This document shows, in pieces, positions 50,100 through 59,066 of a stretch of 64,000 bases of DNA; the stretch's first letter is position 1; every line of letters starts with the position of its first letter. The stretch is taken from positions 11,518-75,517 of the forward strand of contig JBATKU010000672.1 of assembly GCA_049669725.1 (NCBI GenBank). The letters run 5' to 3'. The position numbers and the translations under genes are program-made. Source of the stretch: JAFDCJ01 sp049669725. Its GTDB lineage: Bacteria > Desulfobacterota > Desulfobacteria > Desulfobacterales > JAFDCJ01. A model generated the notes under the pieces. That model had not been told where the DNA came from, made no database searches, and worked only from the letters and a program-made list of their open reading frames with translations.

Positions 50100-52598
50100 A
50101 TGTCTATAAAACTTGCCTATGAAAAACTGGAACAACCAATCCAAAATTTGGAGCAAGCAGAACTAGAAAACACAGCTGCGGGAGAGCAAAAAAAATACAG
50201 AAGCATCATTGAACGAATTGAAGATGGTTATTATGAAGTTGACCTTGCCGGCAACTTTACTTTTTTTAATGAATCGATGCTCAAAATTCTTGGATATTCC
50301 AGGGATGAATTAACAGGCATGAATAATAGACGGTATATGGACGAGAAAAATTCCAAGAAAGTCTTCAATGCCTTCAATCGGGTCTATAAAACGAGGGAAT
50401 CCTACAAGGCATTTGATTGGGAATTGATACGAAAGGATGGGTCCAGGTGCTATGTTGAGACCTCAGTGGTTATTATTGAGGATTCAAAAGGTCAGCCAAT
50501 AGGTTTTCAGGGTATTGCGCGCGACATCACTGAACGCAAGCGCGCAGAGCAAAGGTTGGCAGATGAATCGAATTTCCAGCGGGTGCTCGGAGAAATCGCA
50601 AATGAGTTTATTAATATCCCTTCTGCGACAATTGATGAGGGAATAAACCGAGCTTTGAAGACGGCCGGACAATTCGCGAGAGCAGACCGAAGCTATGTCA
50701 TCAGATTTGATTTCGAAGCAGGCACAATAAGAAATACGCATGAATGGTGCAGGACTGACATTGAACCACAAATTGACAACCTGCAGGACGTGCCGATTGA
50801 AATGTTTAGCTGGGTTATCGACAAATTGATCAACCTTCAAGTTGTAAATATTCCGCATGTGGCTGAATTGCCTCCGGAAGCCAAAGAGGCAAAGGATGAG
50901 TTCGAGGCAGAGGGCATCCAATCAGTGCTATTGGTACCGCTGATCTCAGAGGCCAGGTGTTTCGGAACTGTGGGATTCGACTTCGTTAAGCAAGCGGAGT
51001 TTTGTACTGAGAGCAAAATAAGACTTTTGAAAATGTCGGGCGCGACACTATCCAACGCCCTCGCCCGCAAGCGGGCCGAGGAAGCATTGCGGCAAAGCAA
51101 GGAACGTTACAAAACTCTCACCAATAATCTTCATGTAGGAATTTATCGCAACACACCTGGATCTCAAGGCAAGTTTATAGAGGCTAATCCAGCAATAGTG
51201 GAAATGTTTGGTTATCAAAGTAGAGATAAATTTATAGCCGTAAATGTTGCCAATTTATATCAAAATCCTGAGGACAGGAATAAATTTACGGAGGAAATTT
51301 CAAAATATGGGTCTGTCAATAAGTATGAGGTGAAACTTAAGAAAATAGATGGAACCCCTTTTGTTGGTTCAGTATCAGCTGTATCTGTAAAAGACGCAAA
51401 TGGCAAAATAAAATACTATGACGGAATTATAGAAAACACTACTGGGAAACGAGAACTTGAACTGCAGCTTCAGCAAGCCCAAAAAATGGAAGCAATTGGA
51501 ACCCTTGCTGGAGGTATCGCACATGATTTCAACAACATCCTTTCAGCTATTATAGGCTACACTGAACTGTCCTTAAACGATATTGAAAAAGAGTCTACTC
51601 TCTACCAAAATTTGCAGGAAGTATTCCGGGCCGGTGGACGGGCCAAAGATTTGGTTAAACAGATACTCACTTTCAGTCGGCAAACTGCGCAGGAGCTCAA
51701 ACCGGTTCAGGTAAAACTCATTTGTAAAGAAGCGATTAAATTTTTGCGGGCATCACTACCTACGACCATTGAAATAAACCAGGAAATCGAAAATGATTCG
51801 CTGGTAATGGCGGACCCGACACAAATTCATCAGGTTTTGATGAACCTTTGTACCAATGCGGGACATGCCATGGGGGAAAAAGGGGGTGTGTTGGAGGTAA
51901 AAATAGCAGATGTTCAACTTGAGGCAGATTTTATGGCTCAGCACAAGGAGCTGAAACCCGGACCATATCTCGAATTATCAGTAAGCGATACTGGTTATGG
52001 CATACCAGCACATTTACTGGATCGGATCTTTGACCCGTTTTTTACAACAAAAGAAAAAAGTGAAGGAACCGGTATGGGGCTATCGGTGGTCCATGGCATT
52101 GTCGGTAGCTATGGAGGTAAGATAATAGTTACCAGCGAACCGGGTAAAGGCACAACTTTTAAAATCTACCTTCCAACAGTGGAAAGGGACGAGGCACCAC
52201 AGCCGATAGCAGAAGAATCTATTGCCGGCGGGACCGAACGGATTCTTTTTGTAGATGATGAACCTGCCCTTGTAAAAATCGGAAAACAAATGCTTGAATC
52301 TCTGGGTTATAAAGTTACCGGCAGAACTAGTAGCGTAGAGGCTTTAGAACTTTTTAAGGCCAAAGCGGACAGCTTTGATCTGGTAATCACCGATATGACC
52401 ATGCCGAACATGACGGGTGATGAATTGGCAAGAGAACTAATACATATAAAACCTGAGATCCCGGTTATACTTTGCACAGGTTATAGCGCTCGGATTAATC
52501 AACAACAGGCAGCTGCCATGGGCATTCGAGCATTTGTATCAAAACCAGTGCCAAGAATGGATATTGCCAAGACCATTCGAAATATTATAGACGATTAA
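50100..52598 (+). CDS. Hybrid sensor histidine kinase (PAS-GAF-PAS-HisKA-HATPase-REC)
   Basis: An 832-residue cytoplasmic hybrid kinase. Domains: short N-terminal coiled coil; PAS1 (about 32-155, FFNESMLKILGYSRDELTGM); GAF (about 165-325, FARADRSYVIRFDFEAGT); PAS2 (about 335-455, FIEANPAIVEMFGYQSRDKF); HisKA with phosphoacceptor His475 (GGIAHDFNNILSAIIGYTEL); HATPase (about 560-690, MNLCTNAGHAMGEKGG, SVSDTGYGIPAHLLDRIFDP, EGTGMGLSVVHGIV); receiver domain with Asp765 (LVITDMTMPNMTG). No membrane helix, so it senses an internal signal. No DNA-binding partner response regulator is adjacent. Low GC like its neighbours. Confidence 0.94.
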   Translation: MSIKLAYEKLEQPIQNLEQAELENTAAGEQKKYRSIIERIEDGYYEVDLAGNFTFFNESMLKILGYSRDELTGMNNRRYMDEKNSKKVFNAFNRVYKTRESYKAFDWELIRKDGSRCYVETSVVIIEDSKGQPIGFQGIARDITERKRAEQRLADESNFQRVLGEIANEFINIPSATIDEGINRALKTAGQFARADRSYVIRFDFEAGTIRNTHEWCRTDIEPQIDNLQDVPIEMFSWVIDKLINLQVVNIPHVAELPPEAKEAKDEFEAEGIQSVLLVPLISEARCFGTVGFDFVKQAEFCTESKIRLLKMSGATLSNALARKRAEEALRQSKERYKTLTNNLHVGIYRNTPGSQGKFIEANPAIVEMFGYQSRDKFIAVNVANLYQNPEDRNKFTEEISKYGSVNKYEVKLKKIDGTPFVGSVSAVSVKDANGKIKYYDGIIENTTGKRELELQLQQAQKMEAIGTLAGGIAHDFNNILSAIIGYTELSLNDIEKESTLYQNLQEVFRAGGRAKDLVKQILTFSRQTAQELKPVQVKLICKEAIKFLRASLPTTIEINQEIENDSLVMADPTQIHQVLMNLCTNAGHAMGEKGGVLEVKIADVQLEADFMAQHKELKPGPYLELSVSDTGYGIPAHLLDRIFDPFFTTKEKSEGTGMGLSVVHGIVGSYGGKIIVTSEPGKGTTFKIYLPTVERDEAPQPIAEESIAGGTERILFVDDEPALVKIGKQMLESLGYKVTGRTSSVEALELFKAKADSFDLVITDMTMPNMTGDELARELIHIKPEIPVILCTGYSARINQQQAAAMGIRAFVSKPVPRMDIAKTIRNIIDD

Positions 52599-52741
52599 AC
52601 AGATATTCATTCATAAAGCCGAAATTTTATTAGTTTGGCCAATCTAACTAACACCAAAATCTGAATCCCTCCAAATTCCACCATCGGGTATGACACCCTT
52701 TTAGACAAGCCGAAGTTGGTTACATTAGATATTGAATGGAA

Positions 52742-53998
52742 TTATAAAACTGTGGTTTGACGGAGCAATTCATGAAACGGCAGAAAGAAAAGAGCTGTCT
52801 TGTTTATTTTAAGGGTTTTGCTCAAATCGAGATTGATGATATACGCTTGTTCCGGGTTGTATTTGGCAATGAAGCTGCGTAAAGATGCCGGCACTTTATC
52901 CTGTTTAAGATGCTTATATTTAACCTCCACCGGAATGAGCCTTTTGCCGGCTTCGATCACAAAATCCACCTCGGCTTTATCCTTTGTTCGCCAGTAATTC
53001 AACTTGGCTGCTTTGAATCTTAACTTTTGTCTTAGAAGCAAAAAGACAAGGTTTTCAAAAACGAATCCCTTTTCAAACGGGCTTTCAAGGTGCCCAAAAA
53101 GCCCCAGGGAATAATTTCTGAGGCCTAAATCCCAAAAATAGGGCACAGGTGATTTGCTGATTTCTTTTCTTACATTGCGCGCATAGGGTGCGATGAGTTC
53201 TACTAAAAATATCTTTTGAGCATACCACAGGTAGTTTTTAACAGTTGCGAAAGATACATTTAAAGTCGATGACAGTTCAGTGTAATTCATCAACTGGCCG
53301 ATCTGGCCGGCAAGTACCTTGATAAGAGCGCTGAAGACATCTGGTTTATCCAGTTTTAAAAGGTAGGCGATATCCTTTTCCAGGATACTGCGGTAAATTT
53401 CGTCGATGAGGCGAAGTTTTTCACGTTGTTCGGTTGCCATGACAATTCTGGGGTATCCACCGAACTGCATGTATTCGGACAACAACTGATGTGCCCTGTC
53501 TGTTTCAATTGCCATAAAATCGGCAAGGTTTTCTTCATAGCGATAATCCGTCCGATGGTTGATAAATTCTCCGAGGGTTACGGTGGACAACTCAAACAGT
53601 CTTTTGCGGCCAACCAGCGATTCATGGATTTTTTGTTTTAGTTCCAGACTGCCGGAGCCGGAAATGATGAACTTATAAGGCAATTTAAGATCAAAAAGGC
53701 CTTTTAAAAACAGGCCGGAATCATCTTTGCGCTGAATTTCATCAATAAAAACATAACCGCGCTGTCGGCCCAGTTCCAACTCGATTTTTTTGATGAGGGC
53801 TGCCTGAGATTCAAAATGAGGTCTGTCCCACTCGATGTCGAGGTTTAAAAAAAGTGTCCGCTCGCCGCGATTATCCAGATGTTGCTTCAGCATCTCCATC
53901 AGGGTCGTTTTGCCGGCCTGCCTTGGGCCGATAATTAGGCTCATCTCCTTTTGCGGAAGATGATCAACCAGTTCTGAAAACAACTTTCGTTTAATCAT
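52742..53998 (-). CDS. AAA-family ATPase with DUF4143 domain
   Basis: A 418-residue protein. Walker A is SLIIGPRQAGKTTLMEML, Walker B is GYVFIDEIQRKDDSG, and the sensor-like FIISGSGSLELKQKIHESLV follows (AAA_14). The C-terminal part has a helical DNA-binding-like region (MNYTELSSTLNVSFATVKNY) and DUF4143 with WRTKDKAEVDFVIEAGKRLI and PVEVKYK, resembling a PD-(D/E)xK core. This family is widespread as a lone gene of unknown function in Bacteria and Archaea and is suspected of mobile or defence links. It is complete and monocistronic. Confidence 0.9.
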   Translation of the reverse strand: MIKRKLFSELVDHLPQKEMSLIIGPRQAGKTTLMEMLKQHLDNRGERTLFLNLDIEWDRPHFESQAALIKKIELELGRQRGYVFIDEIQRKDDSGLFLKGLFDLKLPYKFIISGSGSLELKQKIHESLVGRKRLFELSTVTLGEFINHRTDYRYEENLADFMAIETDRAHQLLSEYMQFGGYPRIVMATEQREKLRLIDEIYRSILEKDIAYLLKLDKPDVFSALIKVLAGQIGQLMNYTELSSTLNVSFATVKNYLWYAQKIFLVELIAPYARNVRKEISKSPVPYFWDLGLRNYSLGLFGHLESPFEKGFVFENLVFLLLRQKLRFKAAKLNYWRTKDKAEVDFVIEAGKRLIPVEVKYKHLKQDKVPASLRSFIAKYNPEQAYIINLDLSKTLKINKTALFFLPFHELLRQTTVL

Positions 53999-54098
53999 TA
54001 TTTAATAATAACCCGATATTTTATAAAGTCAATATAATTATATATCGTTTATTTTTGCCATGAACGTCAACTGGAAATTTTAGGGAATAAACCGAATA

Positions 54099-54704
54099 TT
54101 ACGGCCGCATCGCTTTATAAAATCTATCCGCCATAATTTTGTATCCGGCATCATTGGGATGAATCGGATCGCTCATTAATTTGCGGTCTCCCATGATGCC
54201 TTCAAGGATGTTGGGAATCAGAATAGCGCCGGTCTGATCGGCCAATTTTTGATATCCCCTTCCAAAACCGCGGTCTCTTAATGGAATATGCAGTCCGCCG
54301 ATAATAACATGGACTCCCTGCTTCTGAATCGATTCGACTATTTTCCTTAAATTTTCAAAGGCAACTTCTTTGGCTATGCCGTTTTTCAAATCATTGCCGC
54401 CCAGGGTGATTAGCACGATATCTGGTGAGTATGGTAAGACATCCCGCTCGATCCGCTGCAGCGCGCGGGCCGTTGTATCACCGGGCACGCCGGCATTAAT
54501 CACCGGTCTGGAAATCATCTTCGACAACTGCGACGGATAGTCCTGTCCGCTGGATGCCCCGGTCCCGAAAGTCAGACTGTCACCAAAACAGACTATCCTT
54601 TCGCCGGCGAAACCATTGCTGAAGTCCTGGTGGGTAGACGTCAGAAATTTATACCCCGCCAACAAAATTAGAGCCGCCAATATAAAATAGATAAACTTTT
54701 TCAT
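54099..54704 (-). CDS. SGNH/GDSL-family esterase (TesA-like)
   Basis: A 201-residue serine esterase with an N-terminal membrane anchor or signal (MKKFIYFILAALILLAGYKF). Block I is CFGDSLTFGTGAS (catalytic Ser), block III is ITLGGNDLKNG and block V is SDPIHPNDAGYKIM (Asp and His). Related to lysophospholipase L1/TesA, so it hydrolyses lysolipids or acyl esters outside the cytoplasm. The start codon is 22 bp from a REP-like palindrome. Confidence 0.9.
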   Translation of the reverse strand: MKKFIYFILAALILLAGYKFLTSTHQDFSNGFAGERIVCFGDSLTFGTGASSGQDYPSQLSKMISRPVINAGVPGDTTARALQRIERDVLPYSPDIVLITLGGNDLKNGIAKEVAFENLRKIVESIQKQGVHVIIGGLHIPLRDRGFGRGYQKLADQTGAILIPNILEGIMGDRKLMSDPIHPNDAGYKIMADRFYKAMRP

Positions 54705-54725
54705 AAGATTGCAAACGCCTGCAAT

Positions 54726-54752
54726 TTATCGCGGCTGGAAGCCGCTCCCACA
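54726..54752. repeat. REP-like palindrome upstream of the esterase gene
   Basis: GCGGCTGGAAGCCGC (54730-54744) is a perfect 6-bp-arm hairpin within TCGCGGCTGGAAGCCGCTCC, followed by CAC. The motif resembles extragenic palindromes (GGAGCGGCTTCCAGCCGCG) seen in many Gammaproteobacteria and some Deltaproteobacteria. No REP-associated transposase is seen in this window. It sits in the esterase 5' region. Confidence 0.6.
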
Positions 54753-54899
54753 TGATTTATCAGAAAATAATGAACTACCCCGCAGCAAGCAACGAGGTAT
54801 CGATCGGAATATTTTTTAACGCCCCAAAGGGCGGGGAATTAAGCCGACGTCCGCCGATGGTGGAGATCTTCTATCCCCGTGACCAACCGGGACGATTCT

Positions 54900-55832
54900 T
54901 TATATACTGCGTCGGAGCGGATATACCGGCGGCTCCTCTCTGGTTTTCCAGTGCACAACCAAAATTCCGGCTACGATGAAAACCAGAGCCAGCAGGATCT
55001 TGAAAGTAATCGGCTCATCTAAAACCAGACCCCCCAGGGCAACCCCGGCAATCGGCATAATAAACACGAAGGCATGCAGGGATACCGCCCCGTATTTCTT
55101 GAGCAAAGTGTTCCAGGCCACAAACCCGAAAGAGGCGGTCACCAGACTCTGGTAGAGCAATGCGCCGATGACCGGTGCATCCAGATGAAACACCATGGCA
55201 TCGTCCCACAGCAGGGCTTCGATAAGAAAGAAGGGCACTGAAAACAAGGTTGAATACATCACCAATTGAAAAGGGCTGAAGGTGCCGATGACCCGTTTTA
55301 AATAAACAGTGGAACAGGACCAGATAAAAACCGCCAGCAGGATAATAAGATCACCGGTCCGAAACCCACTGCTAAGGCTTTCCTCATCTAAAAACATGAA
55401 CACCACTCCGGCAAAGCCTAGAAGGATTCCAAAAAATTTCTGTTTGGTGATTCGATCCCCCGCAATAAAGAAATGCGCCAGAAATAAAATAAAGAATGGA
55501 AGCAGATTCGCCAGCAAGGTTCCACGGGAGGCATTGGATTTGCTGAGTCCCAGGTAAAATAATGACAGCTGAACCGTAAACAGCGAAGAAAAAATCAACA
55601 CCTGGTGCAGTTGTCCTTTTTTTAAAGCGGTGTTCTGTCCGGTGATTTTGGCCCAGAGGAAAATGGCAACGGCCGCAACACCGAATCGAATGGCGGCTGT
55701 GGTAAAAACACCCAGTCCTGAGAAGGTTATTTTTATCGCGACCGCATTAGACCCGAAAAGAATGCACAGAAATACTGCAAACACCCCAGCGGCAAATGTG
55801 AGGTCTTCATTCGGCGGTTGATGTTCAGACAT
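54900..55832 (-). CDS. EamA/DMT-family transporter
   Basis: A 310-residue transporter with ten membrane helices in two EamA repeats: AAGVFAVFLCILFGSNAVAI, VFTTAAIRFGVAAVAIFLW, LSLFYLGLSKSNASRGTLLA, and second half GDLIILLAVFIWSCSTVYLK, SLVTASFGFVAWNTLLKKYG, IAGVALGGLVLDEPITFKIL. Substrates are usually metabolites or amino acids; not predictable here. The start is ATG 55832; the frame extends to 55910 without a good site. It is divergent from the mttB cluster and may export or import its products. Confidence 0.88.
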   Translation of the reverse strand: MSEHQPPNEDLTFAAGVFAVFLCILFGSNAVAIKITFSGLGVFTTAAIRFGVAAVAIFLWAKITGQNTALKKGQLHQVLIFSSLFTVQLSLFYLGLSKSNASRGTLLANLLPFFILFLAHFFIAGDRITKQKFFGILLGFAGVVFMFLDEESLSSGFRTGDLIILLAVFIWSCSTVYLKRVIGTFSPFQLVMYSTLFSVPFFLIEALLWDDAMVFHLDAPVIGALLYQSLVTASFGFVAWNTLLKKYGAVSLHAFVFIMPIAGVALGGLVLDEPITFKILLALVFIVAGILVVHWKTREEPPVYPLRRSI

Positions 55833-56013
55833 TGTGATGCAATCTCCGGGAACTGCATTATAGGTCCTAAAAGAGTTGTAGTATTTACACCACGCAGAGT
55901 GGCTTGGCAAGGAGATAAGGTCAGTTATAAACCGATAGAAAAATTACTTGATTGGATAGAATGAAAACTTTGACAAAAAAATACAATTATGAAAAGGTGC
56001 GGGACTGTAAAAA

Positions 56014-56054
56014 TGAACATCGAACATTGAACGTCCAACATCGAATGCTGAACG
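56014..56054. repeat. Single word array (GAACATCG type)
   Basis: TGAACATCGAACATTGAACG and TCCAACATCGAATGCTGAAC repeat the words of the element at 29644-29864. Only one arm was found here; the inverse arm is missing or out of recognition. It lies 42 bp before mttB. Confidence 0.55.
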
Positions 56055-56096
56055 GAAAAAATAAGACAAAATCGATAGCACAGGAGACTTTACCCC

Positions 56097-57551
56097 ATGG
56101 ATCTGAATGTAAAAAGATTCAATTCAACCCCGCTGGAGTACCTGTCCGAAGAACAGATGCGTGACATTCACTCAGCTGCCCTTGATATCCTGGAAGATTG
56201 CGGAACGATTATTCATCACGAAAAGTCCATAGACCTATTGCACAGAGCCGGCGCCTATGTGAAGGACGACAAGCACGTGTTCATCCCCAGCGGCCTGGTG
56301 GAGTCAGCCATCCGTTCGGCTCCCCCAAGGGTCACCATTTATGACAGAACCGGCCGGCCGGCCATGTTTCTGGAGGGACGCAACGTTTATTACGGTACCG
56401 GTTCCGACTGTCCCTATCTGCTGGACAGCCTTACCGGGGAGCGCAGGGAATTTCTGTCCGCAGATGTTGAAGATGCCGTCAGACTGGTGGATGCTTTGCC
56501 GAACATTGACTTTACCATGTCAAACGGGCTGGCGCCTGATTTTCCAGCTGAACTGCAATACCAGTACAAATATGCCCTCATGATTCGCAACTCAATTAAA
56601 CCCCAGGTGATTACAGCCGCCGACAAAACATCCTTAAACGATATCGCGGATATGGCGGCCGCTGTAGTTGGCGGGCGCCAAGAACTCAGCCGCAAACCCA
56701 TCTTCGTATTGTATGACGAACCGACCTCACCCCTGGTGCATATCAGTGAAGCCATGGAAAAGCTGATGTTTATGGCGGAGCATAATCTGCCCACCAACTA
56801 TTCTCCGGGAATCATGGCGGGTGGCACAAGCCCGGTCACCATGGCCGGCGCCATTGCCCAGGCCGACGCCGAAATTTTGGCCGGGCTCGTCATTCACCAG
56901 TTGACCAATGCGGGGGCCCCTTTTATTTTTGGTGCCGGCATGTCTCCCATGGACATGCAGAGCATGCAGCCCACCTATTCAGCTCCTGAAGCCATGATGA
57001 CCCAGGCGGGGCTGTGTCAAATCGGCCGCTGTCTTTATGAACTCCCGACCTGGGGGTTTGGCGGCTGCAGCGCCGCTAAGCTGGCCGATGAGCAGGCGGT
57101 CAATGAAGCAGCCACCTACATCATGATGGCCGGATGGGCAGGTACCAATCTCGTGCATGATGTCGGTTATCTGGAATTCGGGCTCACTTATTCCTTCGAC
57201 CTGCTGGTGATGTGTAACGAATTTATCGGCCAGGTCAGGCGTATGATGGGGGGCATCCCGGTTGACAGGGAAAACCTGGCAGTTGAAAGCATCAAACGCG
57301 TCGGGCCAGGTGGGCATTTTCTCAGTGATGACCACACCCTGGATCATTTCCGTGAAAACTGGCAGCCTGATTTAACCGACAGAAGGACATATGAAGACTG
57401 GCAAAGCAGGGGCGCTAAAAGTATGGGACAGCTGGCCAAAGAAAAAATCAAGAAAATTAAGGCAAGCCATCAAACGGAACCGCTCCCGCCGGAAATTGAT
57501 GCGGAAATCGAAAGAGTGCTCGAACACGCAAGGAGTCGGTTAACCGGTTAG
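56097..57551 (+). CDS. MttB-family (non-pyrrolysine) trimethylamine/betaine methyltransferase
   Basis: A 484-residue MttB-superfamily corrinoid methyltransferase. Canonical trimethylamine MttB has an in-frame UAG for pyrrolysine; here the corresponding region reads WGFGGCSAAKLADEQAVNEA with no UAG. Such non-Pyl enzymes demethylate glycine betaine (MtgB), proline betaine or carnitine and methylate a cobalamin protein. No corrinoid protein (MtgC-like) or reactivating RamA lies within the window, so the partner must be elsewhere. The block LPTNYSPGIMAGGTSPVTMA is family-typical. CAGGAG precedes the ATG by 11 nt. Confidence 0.9.
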   Translation: MDLNVKRFNSTPLEYLSEEQMRDIHSAALDILEDCGTIIHHEKSIDLLHRAGAYVKDDKHVFIPSGLVESAIRSAPPRVTIYDRTGRPAMFLEGRNVYYGTGSDCPYLLDSLTGERREFLSADVEDAVRLVDALPNIDFTMSNGLAPDFPAELQYQYKYALMIRNSIKPQVITAADKTSLNDIADMAAAVVGGRQELSRKPIFVLYDEPTSPLVHISEAMEKLMFMAEHNLPTNYSPGIMAGGTSPVTMAGAIAQADAEILAGLVIHQLTNAGAPFIFGAGMSPMDMQSMQPTYSAPEAMMTQAGLCQIGRCLYELPTWGFGGCSAAKLADEQAVNEAATYIMMAGWAGTNLVHDVGYLEFGLTYSFDLLVMCNEFIGQVRRMMGGIPVDRENLAVESIKRVGPGGHFLSDDHTLDHFRENWQPDLTDRRTYEDWQSRGAKSMGQLAKEKIKKIKASHQTEPLPPEIDAEIERVLEHARSRLTG

Positions 57552-57606
57552 TATCGCGAAAGAATCTGTATTTAAATTCAAAAAAGCGTTTAATCTCTGC
57601 CTGTCA

Positions 57607-57625
57607 TGCCGGACTTGATCCGGCA
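57607..57625. repeat. Short palindrome TGCCGGA/TCCGGCA before the PLP gene
   Basis: TGCCGGACTTGATCCGGCA has 7-bp perfect arms. The wider context TGTCATGCCGGACTTGATCC is a motif I recall as a common dispersed intergenic repeat in Proteobacteria. It lies 51 bp before the next start codon. Confidence 0.6.
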
Positions 57626-57675
57626 CCCAGTAGCTATTCTTTGAAGCACTAAAGTTTGTAGATGGAGGATTTACT

Positions 57676-58917
57676 ATGAATGATCACAAACCGTTTTTTA
57701 TGCGCGATCCATGGATATATGACCCCGCAGCACGGCGGTCGAAGCGTGCCGATGGTGATATGGGCTTTGACACCCGGGCGTTGCATGCCGGGTTTCATCC
57801 CCTGCAGGATCTGGAACCGTACCGGTCATTTGTACCGCCGATCACTCAATCCATGACATTTCCCTATAAGACATTTGACGACATACCATGCCCTGTTTAC
57901 GGCCGGACCCGCACCCCGACCAACACCCTGCTGGAAGAGCGTCTGGCATCGCTGGAGGGCGGCGAGGCCTGCATTACGGCCGGATCGGGATCCCAGGCCT
58001 TGTTCAATCTCATTTTCACCATAGCGCGGCCGGGCGATAATGTGGTCACCTCCCTGAATGTCTTCGGAGAGGGCTATAAACAGGCCGCCACCATATTTCC
58101 GGAACGATGTCAGGTAGAATTTCGATTTGTGCAGGATCCGGGCAATCCCGACTCCTGGGATTCACTGATTGATCAGAACACCAAATTGATCTGGGTGGAG
58201 ACCCCCAGCAATCCCTGTCTTTTTATCACCAACATTGCTGCGGTTGCAGATGTGGCCCATTCCCGCAGCGTCCCACTAATGGTGGACAACACCACAGCCA
58301 CCGCCGCACTGCAGACCCCCATGGACATGGGGGCGGATATAATTCTGCTTTCCATCACCAAGTTTTTGGCCGGCAACGCCACGGTCATCGGAGGCGCCGT
58401 TGTCGGGCCGGAAAACCTGGTGGAAGACATCCGCTGGAATACCACTGAATTTTTGGGTTCGGTTATCCCTCCGCTGGAGGCCTGGATGACCTTGCAGTAT
58501 TTAGAAACACTTTCCATGCGGATGCAGCGACACAGTTCGAACGCCCAGGCCATCGCCGAGTATTTGGCATCCCATCCCGGGGTAACCCGCGTCAATTATT
58601 CCGGACTGCCGGATCACCCCCAGCATGAGTTGGCAAAGCAACAGATGAAAACCCACGGCGGCCTGTTATCATTTGTGGTGCAAAATGGCATGGCAGGAGC
58701 GGCTGCAGTAATGAATGCCTTTAAGCTGGTTGTACATGCCGTCACTTTCGGAACCAGCAAAACCATCTGCATGCACCCGGCAACCATCACCCACGAGCAC
58801 ATGACACCCCGGGAGCGCACCGAAGCAGGCATCGATGACGGGCTGATCCGATTTTCGGTGGGCCTTGAGAATCCGGAAGACATCATTGCGGATTTGGACC
58901 AGGCATTATCAAAATAG
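57676..58917 (+). CDS. Cys/Met-metabolism PLP-dependent enzyme
   Basis: A 413-residue enzyme of the cystathionine gamma-synthase/gamma-lyase/O-acetylhomoserine sulfhydrylase/methionine gamma-lyase family. PLP lysine is Lys229 (LLSITKFLAGNATVIGG), the PLP-N1 aspartate is Asp204 (MVDNTTATAALQ), and PVYGRTRTPTNTLLEERLAS with TAGSGSQALF carries phosphate contacts. Specificity cannot be fixed; context between a methyltransferase and an amine oxidase suggests handling of methionine, homocysteine or a thiol/methyl carrier. ATGGAGG is about 6 nt before the ATG, a good ribosome-binding site. Confidence 0.88.
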   Translation: MNDHKPFFMRDPWIYDPAARRSKRADGDMGFDTRALHAGFHPLQDLEPYRSFVPPITQSMTFPYKTFDDIPCPVYGRTRTPTNTLLEERLASLEGGEACITAGSGSQALFNLIFTIARPGDNVVTSLNVFGEGYKQAATIFPERCQVEFRFVQDPGNPDSWDSLIDQNTKLIWVETPSNPCLFITNIAAVADVAHSRSVPLMVDNTTATAALQTPMDMGADIILLSITKFLAGNATVIGGAVVGPENLVEDIRWNTTEFLGSVIPPLEAWMTLQYLETLSMRMQRHSSNAQAIAEYLASHPGVTRVNYSGLPDHPQHELAKQQMKTHGGLLSFVVQNGMAGAAAVMNAFKLVVHAVTFGTSKTICMHPATITHEHMTPRERTEAGIDDGLIRFSVGLENPEDIIADLDQALSK

Positions 58918-59001
58918 CTGATAGCTCGTGGCTGATAGCTGATAGTCTAAAAGATTGAAATCCATTTGACTATGAGCTATAGGACATGAGCTCTTGACTA
59001 T
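58915..59001. repeat. Word-array inverted-repeat element (TAGCTGA/TAGCTCA type)
   Basis: TAGCTGATAGCTCGTGGCTG and ATAGCTGATAGTC at the left, beginning with the stop codon of the PLP gene. The right end has GACTATGAGCTATAGGACAT and GAGCTCTTGACTA, roughly inverse. Same word family as 21543-21621. Confidence 0.65.
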
Positions 59002-59066
59002 TTTACTCACGAACCAAATCTGGATTTAAACAGATTATAGCAGGCTCATTTAATGGAGGACTTAAG

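Noticed and set aside
54785..54835. Terminator for the EamA gene at the CGCCCCAAAGGGCGGGG hairpin
   Set aside because: On the minus strand the stem is followed by TTAAAAAATA, not a T run.
54752..54979. Plus-strand 75-codon frame overlapping the end of the EamA gene
   Set aside because: It runs antisense through the transporter 3' end and has no start context or recognisable features.
56097..57551. Pyrrolysine-type MttB
   Set aside because: No in-frame UAG in the expected region; the sequence reads straight through as a UAG-free homologue.
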